64,000 bases of DNA from Prostheceraeus crozeri (GCA_907163375.1 CAJQUW010000515.1:124001-188000); one strand, 5' to 3'. Shown: positions 42,161 through 53,994, counted from the first letter of the stretch. Notes: generated from the sequence alone by a model not told the origin. Numbers and translations are program-made.

Positions 42161-44725
42161 TTGCTGGTGATGAATTCCCGGTCTCTGTTCAATAAATTTG
42201 AAGACTTCACTGTGATGGTTGATCAGCATCTGCCAGACGCTTGTGTAATAACTGAATCTTGGTTCAATGATGCGATCCCTGATAATTCCGTCTCCCTATG
42301 CAACTATAATCTCTTTCGCTGTGATCGTCCTAATGGTGTAGGTGGTGGAGTAGCATGCTACATTCGTTCAAGCTACTCGGTTACAGTCCTGGACATTCAT
42401 TCCATTATAACACCCACCAATTCAGCTACTGAATTATTGTGCCTATATATCAAAGAAATGAATCTTTCATTGATTTGCATCTATCATCCTTATTGGAATA
42501 ATGCCTCAGCCCACCAAGAAGCGATTACTTCCCTTACTGAAATCGCTGATCATTTTCATGTTACCTACGGTGAAGACATTCGCATGGTAGTTACGGGCGA
42601 TTTTAACGACTTGAGAGGACATTATGATTTGATAAGTGATTTGATTTCTCTGACTCCAATCGTAACCTTCCCAACTAGAGGCAATCATACTCTGGACCAG
42701 CTGTTTGTGAACTTTAGTGAAAATCAAGCTGCCTTATGTCTACCTCCGTTGGGTAGCTCTGATCACAACGTGGTTAAGTGGTTTTCGTCAACTCATGTCC
42801 CTTCTATAGTCACTAAGAAGAAAATTCGCAAATATACAAAGGCCAACTTTGCTTTGTTTGCCACGTATCTGACTTCAACTAATTGGCTAGCCCTTGTTGC
42901 ATCGTGCCCCACAATTAATGATGCGACAAACTTGCTCCATAAGTCTCTGTTTGAGCTATTTGATTATTGCTTCCCAGAGAAAACGATAAGGATTCGTTCA
43001 AGTGATCCTGTATGGTGCAAGCCTTCGTTGAAGAGTCTTGTAGATGATCGTGATCGCGCTTTTCACAAGCGCCAGTGGGAAAAATACTATCGCTTAAAGG
43101 ATGAAGTTTCCACTCACAGCAAATTTCTACGAGAGTCATACTTGAGTGAAGCAGTCGAGTCTGGTAATATGAGAAGACTCTGGAGCTCAGTGAAAACCGT
43201 ATCTCGCTTCACCAAGCATGCCAATTCCGATATGTTCTCTGTTGATGAATTCTGCTCGTATTTCTCCTCAACCTACGACGCATCCTCATCGTTTGACTAC
43301 GTTGCTGATTCGAGTGTTTGTGATCCTATCTTGTTCACCTGTTCGGAAGTCGAAGCGGAATTAGCTCGAATCTCAAAGTGCTCCTGCGGTCCTGATGGTA
43401 TTCCATCTTGGATCTTCCGAGACTTTTCAGCATTTCTAGCTCCGGTTATTACAATGATTTTCAACTGGTCTCTCCAAATTGGAGTGATTCCAATTGCATT
43501 CAAGGAAGCAAACGTTTATCCCGTTCCAAAGTGCAACAAGCCTAATTCACTTGCTGACTTTCGTCCAATATCCATTCTGTCTACGATGTCGAAAGTGTTT
43601 GAGCGTCTGGTATCCAAGAACCTGATTATCCTCTTCATCAGGGACTCGGTCAGTAAGTCTCAATTCGCCTTCATTCCTCGCTCGGGCTCGGGTACGTCTT
43701 GTGCTCTAGTCTCAGTTCAGCATGAAATTTTGAGACATCTTGATCCCTCATCAGGCGCAGTAAGGCTATTATCAGTGGACATGTCCAAGGCATTTGATAG
43801 ACTTAACCATGATGTCATCATTCGTGCATGTAAAACTTTTCCCGTCCCATCGTTTGTTGTAAATTGGATTGTTGATTTTTTGAAAGAACGCCGTCAGCGT
43901 ATTTCCATTAATGGCGAATGCTCTAACTGGATGTCTCTTCCCAGTGGCGTTCCCCAAGGAAGCGTCATTGGACCCGTATTATTTGCCTTGTCCACTGACA
44001 GTCTAACCCCGGTGTGCTCGAATTCATCTGTCATACAATATGCTGATGATATTCTATTACTCCATTTTCTCAGAAATTCTGGTGATGATGATTTGCAGCT
44101 AGAGTGTGACAACATTATCAACTGGGCTAATTCTATTTCTCTGGAAATAAACTTTTCAAAATGTTTTGTTACGGATATCATAACTAAATCGTCTTTGGTA
44201 ACAAACCCAGTGCGTCTCGGTGACATGATTGTTAGGAAAGTCAATTCTTTTTCTTATCTTGGTGTTATTTTTTCTGATGACCTGAAGTGGACTTTGCACT
44301 TTCAATACATTGTGAGGAAGGCTTCACAGCGCATTTTTATTATTCGCAATCTGCGTCGTGCTGGCTGTTCTGCAGCATTAATGATGAAATGTTACAAGGC
44401 TTTTATACGTTCCATCATGACGTATGCCTATGCATGCTTCTGCAATGCACCCCAGTACTTGTTGAATGACCTATTGCGTATTGAGCGTCGCGTATATCGC
44501 ATTATTGGACTGTCCCATTCTGTGAACTCTTCGCTTATTCAATCTGCGAACTGTACCTGTGAGAAATTATTTGACACTATAAGTTCAGATCCATCCCACC
44601 CCCTCAGAGATTTGTTTTTGATCCGCCCAGTGAGGGAGATGTCTTCACGCAGTTGCTCGGTCTTGTGTCCACCTCTCGCTAGAACAGTACGCTTCAGCAG
44701 ATCTTTTATCAGATTTTGTAAATAA
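42161..44725 (+). CDS. Non-LTR retrotransposon ORF2: EEP endonuclease and reverse transcriptase
   Basis: An 854-codon frame is intact. The endonuclease part has LVMNSRSLFNK, CVITESWF, VVTGDFNDL, TRGNHTLDQLF and LGSSDHN, all expected catalytic positions. The RT part has CGPDGIPSWIF, FRPISILSTMSKVFERL, LLSVDMSKAFDRLNHD, LPSGVPQGSVIGPVLF and IQYADDILLL. It is of the CR1/L2/Jockey-like kind. The enzyme nicks target DNA and copies its own RNA there. The first codon of the frame is TTG and the first ATG is 42,170, already inside the endonuclease, while an in-frame TGA lies at 42,137; the protein start and ORF1 are therefore lost. It could still act in trans only if expressed. Confidence 0.9.
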   Translation: MLVMNSRSLFNKFEDFTVMVDQHLPDACVITESWFNDAIPDNSVSLCNYNLFRCDRPNGVGGGVACYIRSSYSVTVLDIHSIITPTNSATELLCLYIKEMNLSLICIYHPYWNNASAHQEAITSLTEIADHFHVTYGEDIRMVVTGDFNDLRGHYDLISDLISLTPIVTFPTRGNHTLDQLFVNFSENQAALCLPPLGSSDHNVVKWFSSTHVPSIVTKKKIRKYTKANFALFATYLTSTNWLALVASCPTINDATNLLHKSLFELFDYCFPEKTIRIRSSDPVWCKPSLKSLVDDRDRAFHKRQWEKYYRLKDEVSTHSKFLRESYLSEAVESGNMRRLWSSVKTVSRFTKHANSDMFSVDEFCSYFSSTYDASSSFDYVADSSVCDPILFTCSEVEAELARISKCSCGPDGIPSWIFRDFSAFLAPVITMIFNWSLQIGVIPIAFKEANVYPVPKCNKPNSLADFRPISILSTMSKVFERLVSKNLIILFIRDSVSKSQFAFIPRSGSGTSCALVSVQHEILRHLDPSSGAVRLLSVDMSKAFDRLNHDVIIRACKTFPVPSFVVNWIVDFLKERRQRISINGECSNWMSLPSGVPQGSVIGPVLFALSTDSLTPVCSNSSVIQYADDILLLHFLRNSGDDDLQLECDNIINWANSISLEINFSKCFVTDIITKSSLVTNPVRLGDMIVRKVNSFSYLGVIFSDDLKWTLHFQYIVRKASQRIFIIRNLRRAGCSAALMMKCYKAFIRSIMTYAYACFCNAPQYLLNDLLRIERRVYRIIGLSHSVNSSLIQSANCTCEKLFDTISSDPSHPLRDLFLIRPVREMSSRSCSVLCPPLARTVRFSRSFIRFCK

Positions 44726-44892
44726 GCTTTCTTGTCCTTCCTTTTTATGTACCTCATTAACCATTGGCTTCTCATTCTGTGTATTAATGTATTTTGACAT
44801 CGATGTTACTGTTACTGTTCTATTGTAAGTGTCCACCGAATCATTGTAGTGGAACAATAAACGATTACTTACTTACTTACTTACTTACTTAA
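44726..44892 (+). mobile_element. 3' UTR and (TTAC)n tail of the LINE
   Basis: After the stop there is a short 3' region with AATAAACG near 44,858 and then TTAC repeated about six times (44,865-44,892). The same tetranucleotide ends the LINE at 33.2 kb. Confidence 0.75.
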
Positions 44893-44942
44893 GGCACTTC
44901 CTCAAAATCTTTGGACTGTAGCTTGAATGTATCTGCCGGTAG

Positions 44943-45206
44943 CATAGAAATCTTCGTAGATTGTACATCTTAAGTTGACTAGAATGGAAGTTGACTCAAT
45001 GTCGCGCGGCACTTACGGGGGAACTAAGTTAGGGCATGAATGGCCAATTAAAAACTTGGATTTACGCATGTGACTGATTCTGACCCAATGATACAGACGT
45101 TGACAGGTGTATCTAAGCGGAAGTGCGTGCGATTTATGCGCCGTTATTGTGCGTTGTATGAAGCTTAAGTTCCATTCTAGAGGTTTCATTGTTGCCAATT
45201 TCTATG
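44943..45206 (-). mobile_element. hAT MITE family, copy 4, with perfect duplication
   Basis: This is an inverted copy of the family. It begins CATAGAAAT and ends TTTCTATG, flanked by GCCGGTAG on both sides (44,935-44,942 and 45,207-45,214). It keeps GACTAGAATGGAAGT and GTGCGTGCGATTTATGCG. Confidence 0.88.
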
Positions 45207-45595
45207 GCCGGTAGCATCTGATCTCTGCACGTGTCTGCGAAGATGCATTTTGTATAATTATCTTTGTACTCATTGGTCTGTGTCATTTTGGGGTCGGTCG
45301 GATCTTCATTTAGCAATGTTACACAAAATCATACCTCACTCTTATAAAATTACATTTGTTTCCTTTGTTAAAAAAGCTATCAAAAGCTATCAAGCAAAAC
45401 AAAAATAAAGAAAATCGGTCAATCAGAGCCAGTATAGCACCATTATTCATCAACAATAATGTAACTGCTACATGTGATTAACTGGACCTCATGTTCTATA
45501 GCTTCCTGACTTCATTGCGGTGGTGTTGGCAGCACTCCTGATTGCTTTCAGCTAGAAATCTATCTCTTACCGGTTGAAAACAATACAAAGCACAA

Positions 45596-46471
45596 ATGAA
45601 CAATAACGAGATCGCATTCACAAAAGGCAAAGTGTCAGCCTTGCTAGAACTAGGGTTTTCTTTGCGAACTACAAGCAAGCGACTGAATGTCCCTTACACA
45701 AATGTGCATCGATGGCATAATGATGATTTTCGACTCTGTCGTAAAGAGGGCTCTGGCCGTCCACTCAAAACATCCAAACGTAGAGGCCGCCTAATTTTGA
45801 GATTTGTTAAAGTTGATCCAAGTCTCTCGTTAACTGAGATGGCTGCACTAGTCTCGTCTATTTCTAAGTCCACTATTCGTAGAAGACTTATTGAGTCGAA
45901 TTTCAAGAGCTGTAAGAGGCCCTCTCAGATCGAATTATCAGATCAGCATACAAAAAGACGTCTCAGATGGGCAATGAGTCATTGTCACTGGCGAAATCAA
46001 TGGGATCGGGTTGTCTGGTCTGATGAGGCATCTGACCATGATGATGGCCGCTCTGAACTTCACATGCAGCAAGGAACCATGAATTCTGAACGCTATGTGA
46101 ATGTTTTACGAATGAACATTGGCCAAATGACAGATCAACTTGGTGATCCATCGACTTGGTTATTTATGGATGATAATGCTACGTGTCACAGGAGTAGTAG
46201 AGTCAACTTATGCAAGTCTCAATTAGGGCTTAGGACATTATCTTGGCCAGCTCGTTCTCCTTATCTGAATCCCATGGAAAATGTATGGAGTATTCTAAAA
46301 CGTAACGTTCGTCGTTCACTGCTACCTACAGATGGCGTATCACAACTTACGTCACTGTTAAAAAGAGAGTGGAGAAAGTTAGATCAGTCAAAAATCAACG
46401 ATATCATCGAATCAATGCCTAGACGAATTGGTACTGTCATTGACAATAAGGGTAGGGCCACAAAATATTAG
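45596..46471 (+). pseudogene. Tc1-like transposase with an internal deletion
   Basis: The 291-codon frame has an N-terminal helix-turn-helix (GFSLRTTSKRLNVPYTNVHR), a second DNA-binding part with GRP (SGRPLKTSKRRGR), then VVWSDEA with the first Asp, LFMDDNATCH with the second, and SPYLNPMENVWSILK with the Glu. About 40-50 residues normally found between the first and second Asp are missing in frame, so the enzyme is probably dead although the frame is open. At the right a candidate end ACGGACTGTA lies near 46,620-46,630; no partner end was found on the left. Confidence 0.8.
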
Positions 46472-46639
46472 CTTCTTAAGAACCGTTACTGTATCATAGC
46501 TTATCAGATTATATAAGGACATTTAAATATATTAGGGACATGAAATAACATGAAAAATGCTTTCTGTATCATACTTATGTTTTATTTAGTCAAATTTTAG
46601 GATGATCCACTTTTTATGAAACGGACTGTATTTCAAAGT

Positions 46640-49199
46640 GCAGCAGTCGAGAAAAATTTGCGTCATTGCCGTTTCAAGTGCATTTTTGCAAGCATGAATG
46701 CGTTATCTGCTGCTCTTTGCCAGATCAATTGCAGCATTGTCATTTCAAATGCAAATGCAAAATGAAACAATGAAAATGGACGCAGATTTTCCTTATTCTT
46801 TTATCCAGTTGAGAACCACTCAAAGTGTATACAGATTAAGTTATTAATGTGCACAACGTCCATTAATATGTAACTTGTGTCACTTTTATTTTCAGAAGAC
46901 TGATCTCTTTCGAATGACTACAAGTCCATTGGTAAGTGGGGAAATGAAATTGACTGCTTAACAGATTGGTTGGATTCATGCATTGGGACCTATAGAACAG
47001 ACACAGCACGTCTTTGTCAGTTGCGTTCGTGTAGATGAAAACTGAACTAAGATGCTGAAGTGAATGACTGCATGACGTATGTGCATCTTCGGGGTTAAAC
47101 AGAGTAAAGTATTGCACAAAGATAATTTTTACCAATCATCATTTTATCTGTCAATCGACTTGATGCTAATTTTCTGTTCATCTGCCTCGCAGTAAACTTA
47201 CGATACCGATGGATGTCAGTTGCTATACTCAATATTAACTAATCGCTTCTGTCTTGAAATAAGTGCTCCAATAACACTTAAGGAAGTTTTCATCGATGAC
47301 AAATCCTAGAAAATCATAAAACATATCGATCATGAGATTTATAGATAAATGTGTAATGGCTCCTTAAACAAGGAAAAAACATGCCAAAACATCTTGATTG
47401 TTATCAAGAAGTTAGACATTTTAATGTTGTCCACGATACTTGTTCAAGCCCTTACTTATAAGTTGCTATTTACCTCTTTGTTTCATGTCTGCAGCTTCAG
47501 ATCGCCATTGATTAGGTTGATTTTGCGCTAGATTTTGTTTTATGCTGTTGATATGGCAAATGGCATTTGAAACGGGAACGCTTCACCTCATTTCGGTAAT
47601 TCTGCTGTTGGAATGTCGGCGATGAACTCGAAATGTTAATGTTGCGAACGGTGATGTCATTCTGCAGTTGAAATGTCTATACTTAATATGAAACGGATGA
47701 TTAGCCTCTTGATCGGTCAAACGTATATTACATTGTTAATTATAAATTTTGTGTAAATGGTAGTCACATACAGTGACTCCGTATTGTAAACCAACACGCG
47801 CAATATCCAATTAAATGATCCTTGATCAATAGGTAAGACAGCACTGTTTTTCTTCATAAACCCCCGATGTCTACTCAAAATAAATGCATCCTGGTGTGGC
47901 CTTCATCCGATGGCGTCATATAGTTTATCTAAAATTATATATCCAAGATCAACATCATCTTTGATTGTGCGCAGCGCATGCTTCGATGTCAGTTGACAAA
48001 ATAATGAACTGACTAATTAGCAGACGATTAGACAGCATTTGATCACTTTAAAATCATTGAAGCCATTAAAAATTGCATCATTTTCAGGTTAATGACGAAG
48101 TTTTATGTTATCGTACTAAGGAATGCACCGATTTATCGGCCGATTACCAGAAACTTTCTAACATACGATATTTGATTTTTTGTCGATAAGTTGTGAGAAA
48201 GTTTGTCACATTCACATCAATTCAAAAAAGTTTCACAAATTCGGCACATCCTTGGTCATAATATCGACAAAACCCTTTCAATGCAGCATGTCACTGTTTA
48301 GGAAGTATCAGGAGACTAGTTTACTAAGTTAGATGCTAAGTAAAATCTGAATGTTGTCGATTTAGGTACCTGCCTCGATCCACTAATCAGTAGTTTGGAC
48401 ACATGGCTTTTGTCCAATTCTTACATTAATTGGATACATGGCTTGTGGACACAATTCTGATGATATATGATACATGCAGTGGCTTTATAGCAGCTTCTAT
48501 CACTTTCGTGATGTAGACGTAGTCAGCATTAACGGCATTCAAAGAATTATTAACATAACAGAACACATTGTTGAGTCTGAGTCTGCAGCTGAAAGCCGGA
48601 TGCGCGCACATTTGAAAGGTCATCTGAGAACATTTGCGCTCACTACAATAGTATCACCACTTTCAGCTGAAACGATATTCCTACATGGGAAGCAATCCTC
48701 CCTTATCGACAGCAAGAAAATCTTCTCCATTAAGCAACAATTTTCCGACGCCTACTATTCACCGGTAGAAAATTGAGGACGACATTTAAGCTCAGATTGA
48801 AATGTTGAGGCAATTAAAAAATCATTTTGATTTCATTTAAAAGTCTCAGAGCAAATCTAAAAACATTCCGAAGCAAATTAAAAACAAAAACTAATAACCA
48901 TCGAATCCTAGATTGTTTGAATTTGCTTTGAGATGCATTTAAATTGCTTTCTGGTTATTTCAGTTCACGATTGAAAAGTTGTTGAGTGAATAGTGAATTA
49001 TTCTGTTTTGCAGTAAAGTCTGCAGAGAAGCTATCAACAGTGAAGGATCACTCTTGCCTTCGTGATGAATACCATAATGTTCATATAAAGAGCTCTTATC
49101 ATCTTCATTTATGATTCTGTGATTTTTGTAGAGTCAATGAAAAATGTTATAAAAAAGAACATATTATATAGAACATATATAACAAATTCTTCTTGTTGA
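46640..49199. other. No gene seen
   Basis: Short ORFs only. A small inverted repeat (CAAAGTGCAGCAG with CTGCTGCTCTTTG) lies at about 46,634-46,720. Words like TTTGAAACGG recur to 47,700 and may be old repeat debris. Confidence 0.4.
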
Positions 49200-49380
49200 T
49201 TTTCACATTGACTTCATTAATGATTATCAGCAAGATATACTTTCTAATTATTAGCAAATTGATTGATATCTAAACATAGCAAGTAATTGAAACACTCATG
49301 CCTCTGGGCCTGATAATTGTTCTCTCATGGCTTGTTGAGGCAAATTAATAGATTGCCATGTTGAACGCGAAATTTTCACG
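49200..49380 (+). repeat. Dispersed repeat, copy 1 of 2
   Basis: About 180 bases closely match 54,591-54,771 in direct orientation (shared TTTCACATTGACTTCATTAA, GATATCTAAACA, CAGATTGCCATG and others). No inverted ends or coding frame seen. Confidence 0.7.
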
Positions 49381-49512
49381 TTCGTGGTTGACATTTGCGC
49401 GTCCGCATTTAGCCAGCGAGCCACATTTTTGCGAGCACCTGCTGTAAAGCAATAACAATAGCAATTAATGCCAATATAATCCAGGTACCGAAAATGTTCG
49501 TCGGATAATTGT

Positions 49513-50309
49513 AATAATAAAATAGCCACTATGTGAGAAAATCTCTATTTGCTGGACAACGTTTCGGGAGTCACCTGCTCCCTTCCTCAGGTCACAAGAA
49601 ATGAATGATGACAAAATCAGCGGCGAAAACAATTTACAACTCGCGAAGCGGTTACCAAGTCCGGTTGATGAAAGCCTGATTTACTGTTGAACACTTTTGA
49701 TTGGTTAACCTTAATAAATGAAGATTCAACCATACGTCTGGTTCTAAAAACACTACATAAAGACAAAACGTCATGCCCATTAAAATCAATAGAATGACCT
49801 GTTTGCATACAATGTTGGGCCAAAGCATTATTTTCATCAAAATATCTGACAGTTCTCTTGTGTTCATTGATACGAGTAATAAAAGATCGACCTGTTTCAC
49901 CGACATAAAATTTATCGCAGTCTTTACATGGTATACCATACACACCGCCAGGTTTCTTAATACTGTTGTTATGAACTAGGTTTGATTTGATACTGTTAGG
50001 GTAACGAAATACAAGTTTGGTACCGTAACATTTAGCCAAACGATGATTACTGGTACAATTTAGCGAAGGTAAAAAGGGTACAGAAAGAAAATTTACATTA
50101 TGTACATGTACATTATCCGACAAAGGTTCAGGTCGAAAATACGTAGACTTAGCTTTAGATAAAGCTTTGTTTAAGACATCTGGAGGATAACCAAGTTTCA
50201 TAAACGAAGAAAAAATGAAATCAATTTCATCATCAATAACTTGTATTTCGTTACCCGAAACGTTGTCCAGCAAATAGAGATTTTCTCACATAGTGGCTAT
50301 TTTATTATT
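49513..50309 (-). mobile_element. Penelope-like remnant between perfect 56-bp inverted repeats
   Basis: 49,513-49,568 and 50,254-50,309 are perfect inverted copies. The left copy is followed inward by a GAGTCACCTGCTCCCTTCC segment absent on the right. Between them lies the 3' part of a Penelope-like element on the minus strand. Inverted or partial terminal repeats are known for this group; the perfect identity suggests a recent event. Confidence 0.75.
49617..50273 (-). pseudogene. GIY-YIG endonuclease C-terminal part of a Penelope-like element
   Basis: The 218-codon frame starts only with TTG inside the right inverted repeat. It reads LGYPPDVLNKALSKAK, PFLPSLNCTSNHR, VYGIPCKDCDKFYVGETGRS and ITRINEHKR, then ALAQHCMQTGHSIDF. 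GVYGIPC and FYVGETGRS are the two strands of a GIY-YIG nuclease with its CCHH-type cysteines (C-x2-C), a hallmark of Penelope-like proteins. The RT domain is missing. Confidence 0.8.
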
Positions 50310-52167
50310 AATTAATGCCAATGTCTGTTTTTGGTCTCAATGTGCTCTTTGAATCAAATGCCTATTATTTGGTCGAATGAAACCTTATTATAAACTAGGA
50401 AGCTTGGTTACAAAAATAGACAGAATTCGATTACTTATTTTTTTGCAGATTGTCGCTTTATTTATTGAGGATTAACTATTTATTAATAAGGGTGCTGAAT
50501 AATACTGATTAAAAGTGAGACATCCTAAGTTTATCTTAATTCAAGTCCAAATACAATGAATTATTGTAAGGAATTGCAATTAGGACCACAATAATGTCAA
50601 TTTCACATCACAACTTGTTAGAAAGATTTCGAAAGAGAAAGTCAATTGTTTCTGGCTGTTTTAATGTTGAAAGTCTTTACTAAATTCCTCTAAATTTCTG
50701 AATGGCTCTTTCTCATCGAATGCAGTAAGCTCCACTTATGATGCCATCGATAAACATGACAGTTCTTACATCATTCCAAAATGGCTGAGTTCCAAGCCTT
50801 AGCATGATGCGTCTTGGCTTCAAAAGACCGGTTACTATAACAATACGAGGCTAAGTGTGACCTACATAGAGCAACAAAACTCAATACGATCTTTCAGTAA
50901 TGAAGTACGCTGATATTGTTCTTCCTACCAAGCAGTCAATCATGCAGTGCATTTTGATTATCTGCTGTTGAATTCCTGAAAATTGCTCCTTGACAGGCGG
51001 ATGATTTTTTATTAGTCTGACTTGTTTCTATCGTAATGGCAAGGAGAACTCGCATGGATCTCACAAGTGCTGAGACAAATGAACTTTTCGAGCGAAAATT
51101 GCATAAATTCAATCAAAAAGAAACTGCCATTCAACTCGGTAGCTGGTATTAAATGCAGACTCGACCAAAAGATAATTCCAAAAATAAGGACAAAGTTCTA
51201 AGGCTAATTACCAGTTATTTACAAATTACCAGGGATGTAACCGGGTGACGTATCCGTGACTCGGTCACCAGAAATATTTACTTTCTGACTACAGACATAT
51301 TTGCTGAATAGCAAAAGTTAGCCATTGGCGATGTAACGCAGGAGTCATGCAAAGTTATAGACAGTCCTCACAACCAATGGAGAATCGTCACGTGTAAACC
51401 TCCAAGCAGATCACGCGACCACAATTAGAAATAGTTTTTTCAGAAAGTATTTTTATTCGACAATTCTCATTTCTGATAAGATTGAAGCTCAACAGACCAG
51501 CCGCAGGCCACTCAACCACATAGCGGCATGTAGAAACCGAGGAAATGATATTTGTAGTAACTTTGATTAGGTGGAATTTCAATTGAGCTGAACTGAAGCT
51601 TGACTATAATGCTTCTGTTCAAAAGTAATACATTTCACCTGAATTATTTTCAACTGTCTTTGAGGAGCCCTCACTCTCATGCCGCCTCCTTTGTAGCTGT
51701 GCCGACAAATGTCAATCCAATCAGCACTTGTCTACAATAAACAACTTATACGCACTGAAGACTTACTTGTCTTCCAAAATTGGCGATTGATTAATTGCTC
51801 TTCTAATCACCAAGTACTTTGCAAGTTAGACTTACTAAAGTAGATAATTTATTTTAACTTGGAGATTTAGCTACAAGCGTACTGTACGGCTACAAGCTCA
51901 GAAAACCCAAAACAGGTCATTGACTGAGTCACCTTGACCCGGTTTTTTTCAAAAATCAGCACACCAGGTAGGGTGTTGTTTGCATAGTTGAACAAACAAA
52001 TGAAGACTAGTACCGTATTTCGAACAGTAGCCGCGGCAATTCGAAGAAGTAATTCGATATGCTGATATTGACGATACAATATTCAGGCCATTGCAAACTC
52101 ATTAACTTAATGCTCTATACAAGATGAAAACATAAAATTGGAATTTACATAAGCTGTAGTTATAGTC
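50310..52167. other. No gene seen
   Basis: Short ORFs without domains. Nothing else recognised. Confidence 0.45.
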
Positions 52168-52651
52168 ATGCAACATAATAGAAGAGACATGTACATCAAT
52201 CCTGAAGAACTATAAGACATTAAATCAGTTTACAGCTGAAAAATGCAATATTATGATTCAGTTGTCTGTATAGATTAGGGTTAAATTTTTTGTGTATAAA
52301 GTCTCCACAATATTTAAATCAAAGCTATAAGAGGCTTGAGCTGGGATTTTGAAATTTACCTGCGAACCTTAAGACACAGGATTGCTAGGAGCACAGTCTG
52401 TAAATGTCGGCTATCTCTGACCACAGATTAAATTGCCAGTGTAGCTACAGGTCAGAAAATTTCATGATCCTAGCTCAAGCCTCCAATAGCCTTGATTTAA
52501 ATATTATGGAGGCTTTGTGCATAGAAATATTCAAACCTAATCTAAACAGACAATTGAATCATGATGATGCATTTTTTCAGTTGTGAGCTGATTTGATGTC
52601 TTATAGTTCTTTAGGATTGATGTACCTGTCTCCATTATGTTGCATGATTAG
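52168..52651. mobile_element. Inverted duplication of a Penelope-like 3' end
   Basis: Arms 52,168-52,365 and 52,447-52,651 are inverted copies (shared CATGCAACATAAT, GTACATCAATCCT, AGAACTATAAGACAT, AATATTTAAATCAA). In the right arm, plus strand, a frame reads EALCIEIFKPNLNRQ after NFMILAQASNSLD, the conserved C-terminus after a GIY-YIG domain. The left arm carries the decayed mirror copy. Confidence 0.65.
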
Positions 52652-53331
52652 AATCATTAACTCAACTTCGTAAAGTCGAATGGATATGTATAAAATCATG
52701 GAGACGAATTGTAATATAAAAGCGGTGCGCAAAAGCGATAGTAGCCAATTGACAACATTTCTGACCCAACAATTGATACTGGTAATAAAACTTGGGCCTC
52801 CTAAGGGCAAGTGGCTACTCACGTTTTCATTTAAAGATCAAGTTACTGGGTAACATTGAAAATACAAGGGCAAGAGCGGCATGACTTGAAGCTTCGTGGA
52901 ATAGGATAAACCGATTGAACGTTGATGCGTTGTCTGATAATTTCAATGCAAGTGGCTGCCGTAATGTGGATTATGTGGATGCAAATTCTGCTTGCGTTTA
53001 CTGTGTGATAGCATTGAGAAGCATCAACCAGCAAGTGCATACATAAACGTAAACCGCATAGGCTAGTTGTCTATATTCATCGCACGGAATACATGTCGTG
53101 ACTACTACACGAGGGCGGATATTTCTACAAATTCCTGCCTAAATGTGCGACTGACTGAAGGTGGGAAGCTATTATTCGAATTGCGATAGTCGTCGAATGT
53201 ACGTACCATAATATTCGGAAGGTGTCATGCAAAAACATTGTTTTCCTGAACAGGAAAAACAAGCTACGTGCGTCCACTGCTATTAACTTACATGAAAAAC
53301 ATTACTACTCATATTCAATCTGAAACTTTAC
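52652..53331. other. No gene seen; presumed intron and 3' side of the next exon
   Basis: Short ORFs only. Confidence 0.4.
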
Positions 53332-53994
53332 CTCATCAGTAGCATCTTCCTCCTTCCGAGTGTTGTCAAGAAATAACGGGCAGTGATCTCGATCAAAGAG
53401 AACCGTTGACGGTGTCAGAGACTTCCTCAGAGTTCCTGCTGATTTGCAGCGTCTTTGTCTCTTCCTTTGAGGTTTGTTTCTCTTTGTTGTGCTCGTCCAA
53501 GCTTCCCTGATGTTCCGTTCGTGAATTTTATGGTTGCCAACTCGCTTTCGTCCATTCATTTCATCTTCGATTTCTTCAATTCGATCACAACTATCATTGA
53601 CGTCATCTTTATTACCACCGCCACCCTCTCCGCCTCCTTCATTCGCGGGAGAGAAGTTGGAACTCAATGAGGAAATTGTTCCAGCGCTTCTCACAAACGG
53701 AGAATTATTCTGAGAAGGGTTTGGGTCAGGTTCGTCGTCATCTGGATCTCTCTTTTTCTCTTTATCCACATTCGCAGCTTCGCGGCAGCTTTCAAACTGT
53801 TCAATCTCATGATCTGCAGCGAATCTGACTGACTTGGGCCTTTCTCCAGTTGTGGATGGTCGTCGTTTTGGACGAATAATCGGACCCTGATCCATCGCAG
53901 GCTGTGTCAGAGGTCTCTCCGAAAACTGAAGGTCTTGAGACGACAAAAGACGAAGTAATTCCGCTGTATGAGCTGGCAAAAGAAAGGGCGACAT
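53332..53994 (-). CDS. Candidate first coding exon of a host gene with a PP1-docking motif
   Basis: The frame starts at ATG 53,994 and is unlike the transposons around it: it has mixed composition, a long hydrophilic acidic stretch (DPDDDEPDPNPS), a Gly/Glu run and a basic cluster (KPQRKRQRRCKSAGTLRKS). KSVRF at 54-58, followed by AAD, fits the RVxF motif by which regulators bind protein phosphatase 1. The frame would stop at 53,305, but GAG|GTAAAG at 53,332/53,331 is a fair splice donor and ends the exon in phase 0. The protein looks largely disordered. I do not recognise the family. Confidence 0.5.
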
